Source of the DNA: UM-FILTER-49-7 sp964599895
GTDB taxonomy: Bacteria > Acidobacteriota > Holophagae > Thermotomaculales > Thermotomaculaceae
Assembly: GCA_964599895.1 (NCBI GenBank)
Contig: CAZRHT010000028.1
Span: forward strand, 1-36,496
Reading direction: 5' to 3'
Length of the DNA stretch: 36,496 nt
Part shown: piece by piece, positions 24,512-31,693 of the stretch
How the letters are laid out: every line of letters begins with the position of its first letter
How positions within the stretch are numbered: position 1 is the stretch's first letter
The notes under the pieces: model-generated
What the model saw: the letters and a program-made list of their open reading frames with translations, nothing else
Databases searched by the model: none
Told to the model about the DNA's origin: nothing
Position numbers and translations under genes: made by a program

Positions 24512-25408
24512 TCAGGAGATAATCTTCCGGTATTCAACAAGGCGACTGTTAATTTCCTCCATGGTTATGGTTTTCAAACGTTCAACACTGAAATCTTCAA
24601 TTTCCAGTGAAGAGAGAACGGTGCCAACTTTCACTGCTTCCCGGCAGGTTGGGAAGTCCAGTTTTCCGGTTCGGGCAACATGGCCGAGAAAGCCGGCTGC
24701 GAAGGTATCCCCCGCGCCTGTAGGGTCCACGACTTTCTCTACGGGGAAAGCCGGTACCATGGCGATGTTCTCCTTGTCCATAAGGATTGAGCCGAATTCC
24801 CCTCGTTTGATGCACACCATTTCCGGGCCCATTTCCAGAATCTTCCTGCCGGTTCGAATGGTGTTCGGTTCTCCGGTCAGCAGTTTCGCTTCGCCCTCAT
24901 TTACAAATAGAAGGTTTGTTCCCTTCAGGACCTTCAGTAATTCGTCCCTCGTCTCGTTGATCCACAGGTTCATGGTGTCCAGGGCAACGAAGCGCCCCTT
25001 CCCGATCTGTTCTATGACCTTTCCCTGCAATGTCGGGTGTATATTTCCTAAAAATACAATACCGGAGCTTAGATAAGAAGCCGGTATTTCCGGGTTGAAT
25101 TCGGCAAACACATTTAATTGTGTATCGTGGGTGATAGCTTCATTGAGGTTTTCACCATATTCGCCTTTCCAGAAGAATGTTTTCCCGGGGCGGTGTACCA
25201 GCCCCTCAAGTGACACATCCCTGGATTTCAGAAGGTTCAGGTCGGCATCCTCAAAATCTTCTCCCACGACTCCCACAAGATTTACATGACTGAACAGGGA
25301 AGCTCCGATTGAAAAATAGGTGGCGGATCCGCCGAGGATCCGTTCCCTTTCCCCGTAAGGTGTTTTTAGTGAATCATAGGCTACTGAGCCCACAGCAACA
25401 ATTGACAT
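24512..25408 (-). CDS. PfkB/ribokinase-family sugar or nucleoside kinase
   Basis: A 298-residue cytoplasmic kinase of the PfkB family. The N-terminal signature is GGSATYFSIGASLF, and the C-terminal ATP and anion-hole motif is DPTGAGDTFAAGF with the catalytic Asp in GAGD. The MSIVAVGSVAYDSLKTP start and overall sequence resemble a PfkB subgroup often annotated as sugar kinase or adenosine kinase-like; the substrate cannot be read from the sequence. AAAGGAG seven bases before the ATG is a strong ribosome-binding site. As the first gene of the minus-strand array, with 236 bases before it, it probably follows the array's promoter, although I could not find convincing -35 and -10 boxes there. Confidence 0.88.
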   Translation of the reverse strand: MSIVAVGSVAYDSLKTPYGERERILGGSATYFSIGASLFSHVNLVGVVGEDFEDADLNLLKSRDVSLEGLVHRPGKTFFWKGEYGENLNEAITHDTQLNVFAEFNPEIPASYLSSGIVFLGNIHPTLQGKVIEQIGKGRFVALDTMNLWINETRDELLKVLKGTNLLFVNEGEAKLLTGEPNTIRTGRKILEMGPEMVCIKRGEFGSILMDKENIAMVPAFPVEKVVDPTGAGDTFAAGFLGHVARTGKLDFPTCREAVKVGTVLSSLEIEDFSVERLKTITMEEINSRLVEYRKIIS

Positions 25409-25595
25409 TAAAATTCTCCTTTGCAGTCAATTTCTTTTTTGACAATGGATTTTAACATATTCGCGATTTCCACAGCCACCCTCTTCTGAAAACAGGTTGA
25501 GTAGGAAGCAGCATTGAGATTGAGTCTACTTCCCGTCGGGATGGATATGACTGATTTGGACTTTTATAAAGACACTCGAACCGGAGAGAGGGGAC

Positions 25596-25622
25596 AAAAA
25601 AAAGCGGGGATTTCTCCCCGCT
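25596..25622 (-). terminator. Rho-independent terminator of the icd-mdh-sdhCAB operon
   Basis: On the minus strand an 8-bp GC-rich stem (AGCGGGGA/TCCCCGCT, 25603-25622) with a four-base loop is followed by eight T residues, 20-odd bases after the sdhB stop. This is a strong intrinsic terminator separating the TCA operon from the downstream pfkB-tolB array. Confidence 0.92.
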
Positions 25623-25644
25623 GTACACAGTTTTCAAAGGTTGG

Positions 25645-26394
25645 CTATTTCCCAAACCAGTCTTTCAGTACCTGAAGGGTTACCTGCCGTCCGACATCCC
25701 CTATTGCGGTGGTCAGAGGAATGTCCTTCGGACAGACTTCTACACAGTTCTGTGCATTTCCACATTCCGCTATGCCGCCCTTGCCCATTAGAGCGTGCAG
25801 GCGGTCAGCAGACTTGAATTTACCCGTGGGATGGGCATTTTTCAAATGTACCTGGGCAATAATCTGCGCGCCCATGAAGTCATTATCCTCATCAAACTGA
25901 GGGCATACTTCCAGACAGCAGCCGCAGGTCATGCATCGGCTGAAAATATAGGTGCGATCCCATTCCTCCTGAGAGATGCGTGGTGCACCCTCGTGGATGT
26001 CCCAGCTGCCATCAATGTCAACCCATGCTTTGGACTTTTTCAGGTTCTCAAACATGCGATTGCGGTCTACCATCAGATCCCGTACAACCGGAAATTTGGA
26101 CATGGGTTCCAGCACAATGGGTTGGTCCAGGTCATCGATCAACGCGGAACACGATTGCTGCACTTCCCCGTTAATCAACATTGTGCATGACCCACACACC
26201 TCTTCCATGCAGTTACATTCCCAGACAACAGGTTTCACTTTCTTTCCATCCCGGGTCACCGGGGTTTCCCGAAGGACCATCAGCGCAGATACAACATTAT
26301 GGCCCGTCTTGTAGGGGATTTCGAATTCCTGCCAGTAGGGGGACGAATCCGGTGAATCCTGACGCTTGATCTTAAAACGAATTGTGTTTGTCAT
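25645..26394 (-). CDS. sdhB: Succinate dehydrogenase / fumarate reductase iron-sulfur subunit
   Basis: A 249-residue electron-transfer subunit carrying three iron-sulfur clusters. The [2Fe-2S] ligands are in CNCMEEVCGSC and a later Cys (QQSC). The [4Fe-4S] and [3Fe-4S] ligands are in CMTCGCCLEVCP and CGNAQNCVEVCP. The NCMEEVCGSC arrangement is like the Bacillus-type enzyme, agreeing with the one-subunit cytochrome b anchor next door. It passes electrons from SdhA flavin to quinone. GGGAGGTGA precedes the ATG. It is the last gene of the operon, 12 bases after sdhA. Direction of catalysis (succinate oxidation or fumarate reduction) is not fixed by sequence. Confidence 0.96.
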   Translation of the reverse strand: MTNTIRFKIKRQDSPDSSPYWQEFEIPYKTGHNVVSALMVLRETPVTRDGKKVKPVVWECNCMEEVCGSCTMLINGEVQQSCSALIDDLDQPIVLEPMSKFPVVRDLMVDRNRMFENLKKSKAWVDIDGSWDIHEGAPRISQEEWDRTYIFSRCMTCGCCLEVCPQFDEDNDFMGAQIIAQVHLKNAHPTGKFKSADRLHALMGKGGIAECGNAQNCVEVCPKDIPLTTAIGDVGRQVTLQVLKDWFGK

Positions 26395-26406
26395 TACTCA
26401 CCTCCC

Positions 26407-28290
26407 TCACCGGTAATCCCGAGGTTTTTCAACCGGGAATACAGACGTGTCCACTTCCTTATGGCTGATTTCCGGACCGTCCGCAGTATGCTGTGCAATG
26501 GTAGTTTTGAGCCATTTTTCATTGTTGGCTTTCCACTTGACCACATATTCATCCCACTCGGGATCTCCGGGGAACTTTCCCTCAGGAATAGCAATATCGA
26601 ACCCCGCCTTGTAGTGAGCACCCCGGCATTCATCCCGCAACCTTGCACCCTTGGCAATTACCTGCGCCAGAACAATCATGTCCTGCACCTGTCTGGCATA
26701 TTGCAGCGTAGTGTTGGACCATGTCTGGCTGTCGCCCAGATCCAGATGGTGGGAGCGTTCTTCCAGCTTTTTCAGTTCTTCCAGTGCGCGATCCAGCTCA
26801 TCATTGTTGCGCTCTACACCAACTTTTTCTGTCATCAGCTCACCCAGTTCTTTGTGCAGGGTATACGCATTTTCGGTGCCATCGCATTTCATCAATCCAT
26901 CGTTGATGTCTTCCTGGCGCTGCCTTTCGAACTCAAATGCCGAATCCTTGATATCTTTCGATGTTTTCTGCATTCCCTTCACATAGATGCTGGCGGATTC
27001 CCCGGCCACGCGACCGCTGAATGACGCGGAAAGCAGAGAATTTGCGCCAAGCCGGTTGGCGCCGTGGTAGGCACCGTCACATTCTCCGCAAGCGAAAAGA
27101 CCGGGAATACTCGTCTGGTGATTTCGGGGACTGTGATGAATCATTGCGTTGGTTGTTTCATCTTTCTCAAAGTCCACCCAGAGACCGCCCATGGAATAGT
27201 GAGTAGCAGGAAATATCTCCATTGGTACTTCCCGTGGGTCCTGACCGCTGAATGTCTGGTAGATATCGAGAATTGCACCGAGTCGGGTTTCAATGAAATG
27301 TCGATCCAGATGGGTCAGATCGAGGTAAACCCGGTCTTCGCCTCGAAGGCCGAGACCCATGTGCTTAACAACCTTCCAGATAGCGCGGGAAGCCACGTCC
27401 CGAGGTACCGTATTGCCAAATGCCGGATACCATTCTTCCAGAAAGTAGAATCTATCTTCTTCCGGTATCTGCATAGGGTCACGGGAGTCTTTGGGATCTT
27501 TCGGAACCCAGACTCGACCGCCTTCACCACGGGCTGCTTCGGTCATCAACCGGTTCTTGTCGTCTCCCGGCATGCCGGTGGGATGAAACTGGATGAATTC
27601 GCCATTCATAAATTCCGCGCCCTGCTGGTAAACCCTGCTGGCCGCTGCGCCGGTTGAATTAGTGGAGTTGGTGGAACGGCCATAGATCAGCCCGAGGCCC
27701 CCGGTTGCCAGAACAACTGCGTCCGCTTTGAAGCTGTCCACTTTCATGGTCCTAAGATCCATAGCTGTGATGCCCCTGCAACTGCCTTCGTCATTCTTGA
27801 CCACACTCAGGAACTCCCACCATTCATATTTCTTGACCACGCCCATATCTTCGTATCGGCGGACCTGTTCATCCACTCCATACAAGAGCTGTTGACCGGT
27901 TGATGCGCCAGCAAAGCAGGTCCGCTTGTTTTTGACGCCGCCGAAAAGACGGAGATCCATGATTCCTTCCGCAGTCCGGGAAAAGGTCACACCCATCCGC
28001 TCGAAGGTCCGGATCAGGCCGGGGGCTTCTTCACACATGGTTTTAATGGGAGGCTGGTTGGCCAGGTAGCCACCACCCTTGATGGTGTCCACAACATGCT
28101 GCCAGGCCGTGTCCCGGGCTCCTTTGGTGTCCATGCAGGCGTTGATGCCGCCCTGGGCGCAGGCCGAATGGGACCGTTTCACTTCGAACAGGGAGAACAG
28201 ATCAACAGGAATACCCGCTTCTGCAATTCGCAATGTAGCCCACAGACCGCCCAGACCGCCTCCGACTACAATAATTCGTTTATCACTCAC
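26407..28290 (-). CDS. sdhA: Succinate dehydrogenase / fumarate reductase flavoprotein subunit
   Basis: A 627-residue flavoprotein holding covalent FAD and the dicarboxylate site. The dinucleotide motif is VVGGGLGGLWA (from residue 8), and the FAD-linking histidine is His41 in SHSACAQGG. Also present are HPTGMPG, the catalytic arginine in VPRDVASR, and GANRLGANSLLSASFSGRVAGE. The start is a GTG with a near-perfect AAGGAGG six bases upstream. It lies 15 bases after sdhC. The chain length is in the usual range for the family. Confidence 0.97.
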   Translation of the reverse strand: MSDKRIIVVGGGLGGLWATLRIAEAGIPVDLFSLFEVKRSHSACAQGGINACMDTKGARDTAWQHVVDTIKGGGYLANQPPIKTMCEEAPGLIRTFERMGVTFSRTAEGIMDLRLFGGVKNKRTCFAGASTGQQLLYGVDEQVRRYEDMGVVKKYEWWEFLSVVKNDEGSCRGITAMDLRTMKVDSFKADAVVLATGGLGLIYGRSTNSTNSTGAAASRVYQQGAEFMNGEFIQFHPTGMPGDDKNRLMTEAARGEGGRVWVPKDPKDSRDPMQIPEEDRFYFLEEWYPAFGNTVPRDVASRAIWKVVKHMGLGLRGEDRVYLDLTHLDRHFIETRLGAILDIYQTFSGQDPREVPMEIFPATHYSMGGLWVDFEKDETTNAMIHHSPRNHQTSIPGLFACGECDGAYHGANRLGANSLLSASFSGRVAGESASIYVKGMQKTSKDIKDSAFEFERQRQEDINDGLMKCDGTENAYTLHKELGELMTEKVGVERNNDELDRALEELKKLEERSHHLDLGDSQTWSNTTLQYARQVQDMIVLAQVIAKGARLRDECRGAHYKAGFDIAIPEGKFPGDPEWDEYVVKWKANNEKWLKTTIAQHTADGPEISHKEVDTSVFPVEKPRDYR

Positions 28291-28304
28291 TCTTTACCTC
28301 CTTA

Positions 28305-28919
28305 TCAGAACGCCAGCAGGGCTCTTACGCCGACAATGGCCAGAATAACAAATAGCCCCATGGTAAAGTATCCCATCCGCTTCTGGGCTTTCGGGCCGAT
28401 GGTAATGCCCCATACAATGCTGAAGCTCCAGATACCATTGGCAAAGTGGAAGGCGACCAGTACGACACCTATGAGCATCCACCAGAATACCAGCGGGGAA
28501 GCGAGCATTTTGTGCATCATGTCAAATGAAACCTCTTTCCCGTAGAACAGTGCGGAAAGCCTTGTGGTCCAGATATGCCAGCCAATATAGAATAGAAGAA
28601 CCACACCGGTCACCCGCTGGATCAGGTACATCCAGTTGCGATAGTAATTCTGCTGCAGCTGATTGGCCTGTCCCGTATAAACGATGTAGAGGCCATAAAT
28701 CCCGTGAATCAGCAACGGGATGAAAATGAACACGATTTCGATCACAATCAGGTATGGCAGGGTAGCGAAGAATTCAATTTTGTCATTGAAAACTGTGGCA
28801 CCCTGCATTGCGAACGAGTTGGTAAAAAAATGCTCCAGAATAAACAGGCCCAGCGGGATAATCCCGAGGAGCGAGTGGAGCCGTCTGTAAAAGAAGCTGT
28901 TGTCTTTTACGGTTTCCAT
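28305..28919 (-). CDS. sdhC: Succinate dehydrogenase cytochrome b558 subunit (dihaem membrane anchor)
   Basis: A 204-residue, five-helix membrane anchor that binds two haems b and the quinone. Four histidines in helices, His30, His72, His115 and His158, are spaced almost exactly like the axial haem ligands of Bacillus subtilis SdhC (28, 70, 113, 155). There is no separate SdhD, which defines the B-type complex. In some organisms such dihaem anchors couple quinone chemistry to the membrane potential. AAGGGGG lies before the ATG, 18 bases after the mdh stop. Confidence 0.93.
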   Translation of the reverse strand: METVKDNSFFYRRLHSLLGIIPLGLFILEHFFTNSFAMQGATVFNDKIEFFATLPYLIVIEIVFIFIPLLIHGIYGLYIVYTGQANQLQQNYYRNWMYLIQRVTGVVLLFYIGWHIWTTRLSALFYGKEVSFDMMHKMLASPLVFWWMLIGVVLVAFHFANGIWSFSIVWGITIGPKAQKRMGYFTMGLFVILAIVGVRALLAF

Positions 28920-28937
28920 TATTCCCCCTTTGAATAC

Positions 28938-29873
28938 TTAGTCCATCGTTTCCAGTTCGCCAATCAATTTCTTGACGTGGTCCACTGAAGCGGTAAACAT
29001 TTCCTTTTCTTTATCGTTGAGATCCAGCTCAATCACTTTTTCAATACCGCCGCCACCGATGACTACCGGAACGCCAATGAAAAATCCGTTAACCCCATAT
29101 TCTCCTTCCAGGTAAGCGGCACAAGGCAGTAGCCGCTTCTGGTCGTGGAGAATCGCTGTGGCCATCTGAATCGCTGCTTCTGCCGGCGCGTAGAATGCGG
29201 AACCGGTTTTCAGAAGACCGACAATTTCGCCACCGCCCTTACGGGTGCGGGTGACAATCTCTTCAATTCTGTCTTCGTCAATGAATTTGGAAATCGGGAT
29301 GCCGTTTATATTTGCATAGCGAGGCATGGGTACCATTGTGTCGCCATGACCGCCCAGGACCATCGCATTGATTTCCTGTACGGAAAACCCTGTTTCCATA
29401 GAGATAAAAGCGCGAAAACGGCCCGTATCCAGAATGCCGGCCATACCCATTACCCGATTCTTGGGAAACCCGGTAATCTTTTTCATCAGGTGAACCATGA
29501 TATCCAAGGGATTGGCGACCACAATTACAAATGCATTGGGTGCGTACTTCTTGACGTTCGGTGCTACTGCTTCCATGATCTTCTTGTTGATGCCAAGCAG
29601 ATCATCCCGACTCATTCCCGGTTTCCTGGGAACGCCAGCCGTTACGATAACTACATCGGCCCCTTCCATATCTTTGTAGTCGTTGGTACCAGTCAATTTA
29701 CAATCTGATTTCATAATAGGAGTGGCTTCGGCAATGTCCAGGGCCTTTCCCTGGGGCATTCCCTCAACAATGTCCACCAGGACTACATCACCCAGCTCGC
29801 GGCTGGCGATGAGATGAGCCATTGTACCGCCGATCTGGCCGGCGCCCACCAGTGCAATTTTCTTTCTACCCAT
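28938..29873 (-). CDS. mdh: Malate dehydrogenase (LDH-like type)
   Basis: A 311-residue NAD-dependent enzyme converting malate to oxaloacetate. The Rossmann motif is VGAGQIGG near the N-terminus, followed by Asp in VLVDIVEG (NAD preference). The substrate-gating arginine is in GVPRKPGMSR (Arg marks MDH where LDH has Gln), then ILDTGRF, and the catalytic His is in GGHGDTMVP. ATG 29873 was chosen because AAAGGAG precedes it and the Rossmann fold starts at once; the frame remains open 41 codons further upstream but without family similarity. A TCCGGA-N8-TCCGGA hairpin (29887-29906) sits just before the ribosome-binding site. Confidence 0.97.
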   Translation of the reverse strand: MGRKKIALVGAGQIGGTMAHLIASRELGDVVLVDIVEGMPQGKALDIAEATPIMKSDCKLTGTNDYKDMEGADVVIVTAGVPRKPGMSRDDLLGINKKIMEAVAPNVKKYAPNAFVIVVANPLDIMVHLMKKITGFPKNRVMGMAGILDTGRFRAFISMETGFSVQEINAMVLGGHGDTMVPMPRYANINGIPISKFIDEDRIEEIVTRTRKGGGEIVGLLKTGSAFYAPAEAAIQMATAILHDQKRLLPCAAYLEGEYGVNGFFIGVPVVIGGGGIEKVIELDLNDKEKEMFTASVDHVKKLIGELETMD

Positions 29874-29916
29874 GTTAGTTCTCCTTTCCGGAAAAAGATG
29901 TCCGGATACATTGGCG

Positions 29917-29940
29917 AAAAAAGGGAAGTTCGAGCTTTCC
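29917..29940 (-). terminator. Weak terminator-like hairpin between icd and mdh
   Basis: On the minus strand, GGAAAG-CTCGAA-CTTCCC forms a short stem with one A-C mismatch, followed by six T residues. It could reduce read-through from icd into mdh-sdhCAB, or act in RNA processing. The stem is too weak to call a full terminator. Confidence 0.35.
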
Positions 29941-29956
29941 TTTTTCCTAATCTGCG

Positions 29957-31351
29957 TTACATATTGGCAATAATCTTGTCTCCGAATTCGGAGCACTTCA
30001 CCAGCGTCGCACCGTCCATCAAGCGATGGAAATCATAGGTAACCGTTTTATTGAGAATGGATTTTTCAACCCCCTTCACAATCATGTCAGCTGCTTCCGT
30101 CCAACCCATGTGTTCCAGCATCATCACTCCGGACAAAATTTCGGAACTGGGATTGACCTTGTCCAGGTTTGTGTATTTGGGTGCAGTGCCATGGGTGGCT
30201 TCAAACACCGCTATTCCTGTAATGTAGTTGATATTGGCGCCCGCTGCTATACCAATTCCGCCCACCTGGGCCGCCAGTGCGTCAGACTGATAATCTCCGT
30301 TGAGATTCATGGTGGCCACGACATCAAAATCCTCTGGCCGTGTCAGGAACTGCTGGAGCGAAATGTCCGCGATATTGTCTTTGATCAGAACCATGTTCTT
30401 CCATTTTCCGTTTCCGTGACTTTCCCAGAGTTGCAGGGAGGCCTCCACTTCGGAAAGAATTTTATTCTGTTTTGCTTCATCCAGCTGGTCGTACCAGGGT
30501 TCAATCATTTTGGCGTTTGCTTCCACTGTCAGATCAGGATTCTTTTCCTTATTTTCCAGTGTCCAGGCTTCGCGCAATGTTACGACCTTTTCCCGATATT
30601 TCGGCTCCGCCGCCACTTGGTACCCCCAGTCGCGGAAGCCGCCTTCGGTGAACTTCATGATGTTACCCTTGTGAATAATGGTGACGCTCTTGCGGCCATG
30701 TTTTAATGCGTAATCAATGGCAGAACGTACCAGCCGTTTGGAGCCCTCTTCGGAAACCGGCTTTACGCCGATGGAAGAACATTCTGGAAAGCGGATATTC
30801 TTGACGCCCATTTCGTTGATAAAAAAATCAATCACTTTCTTTGCTTCAGGCGTGTATGCCATCCACTCAATGCCAGCGTAAATGTCTTCCGTATTTTCAC
30901 GGAAAATGACGACATCCACATCTTCAGGATGTTTCACCGGGGAGGGGACTCCCTCGAAATATCGAACCGGCCGCACACAGGCAAACAGATCCAGATTCTG
31001 GCGGATTGTCACGTTCAGGGAACGAAATCCACCTCCCACCGGAGTTGTCAATGGCCCCTTGATGGAAACTTTGAACTCTTTCAGAGCGTCCAGACTTTCC
31101 TGAGGCAGCCACTCGCCCAGCTTATTAAATGCTTTTTCGCCGACAAATACTTCCATCCACTGGATCTTCCGTTTGCCGCCGTATGCCTTCTCTACAGCAC
31201 TGTCCAGCACCCGTTTGGTCGCGCGCCAGATATCAGGGCCAGTGCCGTCCCCTTCAATGAAAGGGATAATGGGATTGTCCGGAACGTTCAGTACTCCGTT
31301 CGTAGTCGTAATCTTCTCTCCGTTCTCGGGTACGGACAGGTTTTTATACAT
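29957..31351 (-). CDS. icd: NADP-dependent isocitrate dehydrogenase
   Basis: A 464-residue enzyme oxidising isocitrate to 2-oxoglutarate and CO2. GPLTTPVGGGFRSLNV contains Ser111, equivalent to the substrate-binding and phosphorylatable Ser113 of E. coli. HGTAPKY (Lys392-Tyr393) with the later YDFHRLM keeps the residues that select NADP in E. coli Icd. The C-terminus CSEFGDKIIANM matches the E. coli type. It is about 48 residues longer than the E. coli enzyme, apparently because of an insertion around residues 255-310. ATG 31351 has AGGAGG six bases upstream; an in-frame start eight codons earlier is less likely. It is the first gene of the TCA operon. Confidence 0.96.
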   Translation of the reverse strand: MYKNLSVPENGEKITTTNGVLNVPDNPIIPFIEGDGTGPDIWRATKRVLDSAVEKAYGGKRKIQWMEVFVGEKAFNKLGEWLPQESLDALKEFKVSIKGPLTTPVGGGFRSLNVTIRQNLDLFACVRPVRYFEGVPSPVKHPEDVDVVIFRENTEDIYAGIEWMAYTPEAKKVIDFFINEMGVKNIRFPECSSIGVKPVSEEGSKRLVRSAIDYALKHGRKSVTIIHKGNIMKFTEGGFRDWGYQVAAEPKYREKVVTLREAWTLENKEKNPDLTVEANAKMIEPWYDQLDEAKQNKILSEVEASLQLWESHGNGKWKNMVLIKDNIADISLQQFLTRPEDFDVVATMNLNGDYQSDALAAQVGGIGIAAGANINYITGIAVFEATHGTAPKYTNLDKVNPSSEILSGVMMLEHMGWTEAADMIVKGVEKSILNKTVTYDFHRLMDGATLVKCSEFGDKIIANM

Positions 31352-31378
31352 GAGGATCCTCCTATCAGAATTCAAACA

Positions 31379-31407
31379 ATTCTATCACCAGTAATGGGCA
31401 ACGTCAA
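31379..31407 (-). promoter_or_regulatory. Sigma-70 promoter of the icd-mdh-sdhCAB operon
   Basis: On the minus strand TTGACG (31407-31402), a 17-base spacer and TAGAAT (31384-31379) each match the consensus at five of six positions. Transcription would begin about 20 bases before the icd ATG, giving a short leader with the AGGAGG site. Confidence 0.8.
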
Positions 31408-31630
31408 TGAAAGACAGGGATTGAAGAAGGACAGATTTGAGTCTGCGTCCACGTGGGACAAAAGAGGGCAAATTACCCATTTCAGGCCTTTACTCAAACT
31501 CAGACTTGAACTTGCTTCCCAGCGTAGGCGTAATGGGTGGGTTACAGAGGGGAAGGGAATCGAGTATTCATGCCTTTTGTCACTTATCACCCTCCACTCA
31601 TCACTGCCCGAAGGGCATTCTGGCCTTTTC
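31408..31630. other. Non-coding part of the divergent icd / polyferredoxin intergenic region
   Basis: The full gap between icd and the polyferredoxin gene is 342 bases. Apart from the icd promoter on one side and the FNR-type site and -10 box on the other, I see no gene. A short TGCCC-GAA-GGGCA hairpin (31607-31619) and one copy of a TTGAGTCT octamer (31437-31444) are present. Open frames here are short and lack ribosome-binding sites. Confidence 0.5.
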
Positions 31631-31671
31631 TTGACCCGGATCAAGTTCTGAACTCAGGGACGGGATATACT
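31631..31671 (+). promoter_or_regulatory. FNR/CRP-family site with -10 box (class II-like promoter)
   Basis: TTGAC-CCGG-ATCAA (31631-31644) matches the FNR consensus TTGAT-N4-ATCAA at nine of ten positions. A TATACT -10 box follows at 31666-31671 with no separate good -35. The predicted start at 31678 or 31679 places the site centre at about -41, the position of class II FNR activation. This suggests induction of the downstream iron-sulfur protein under low oxygen or by a related regulator. Confidence 0.65.
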
Positions 31672-31693
31672 TCTTATCTGAAGGAGGCCTCGC

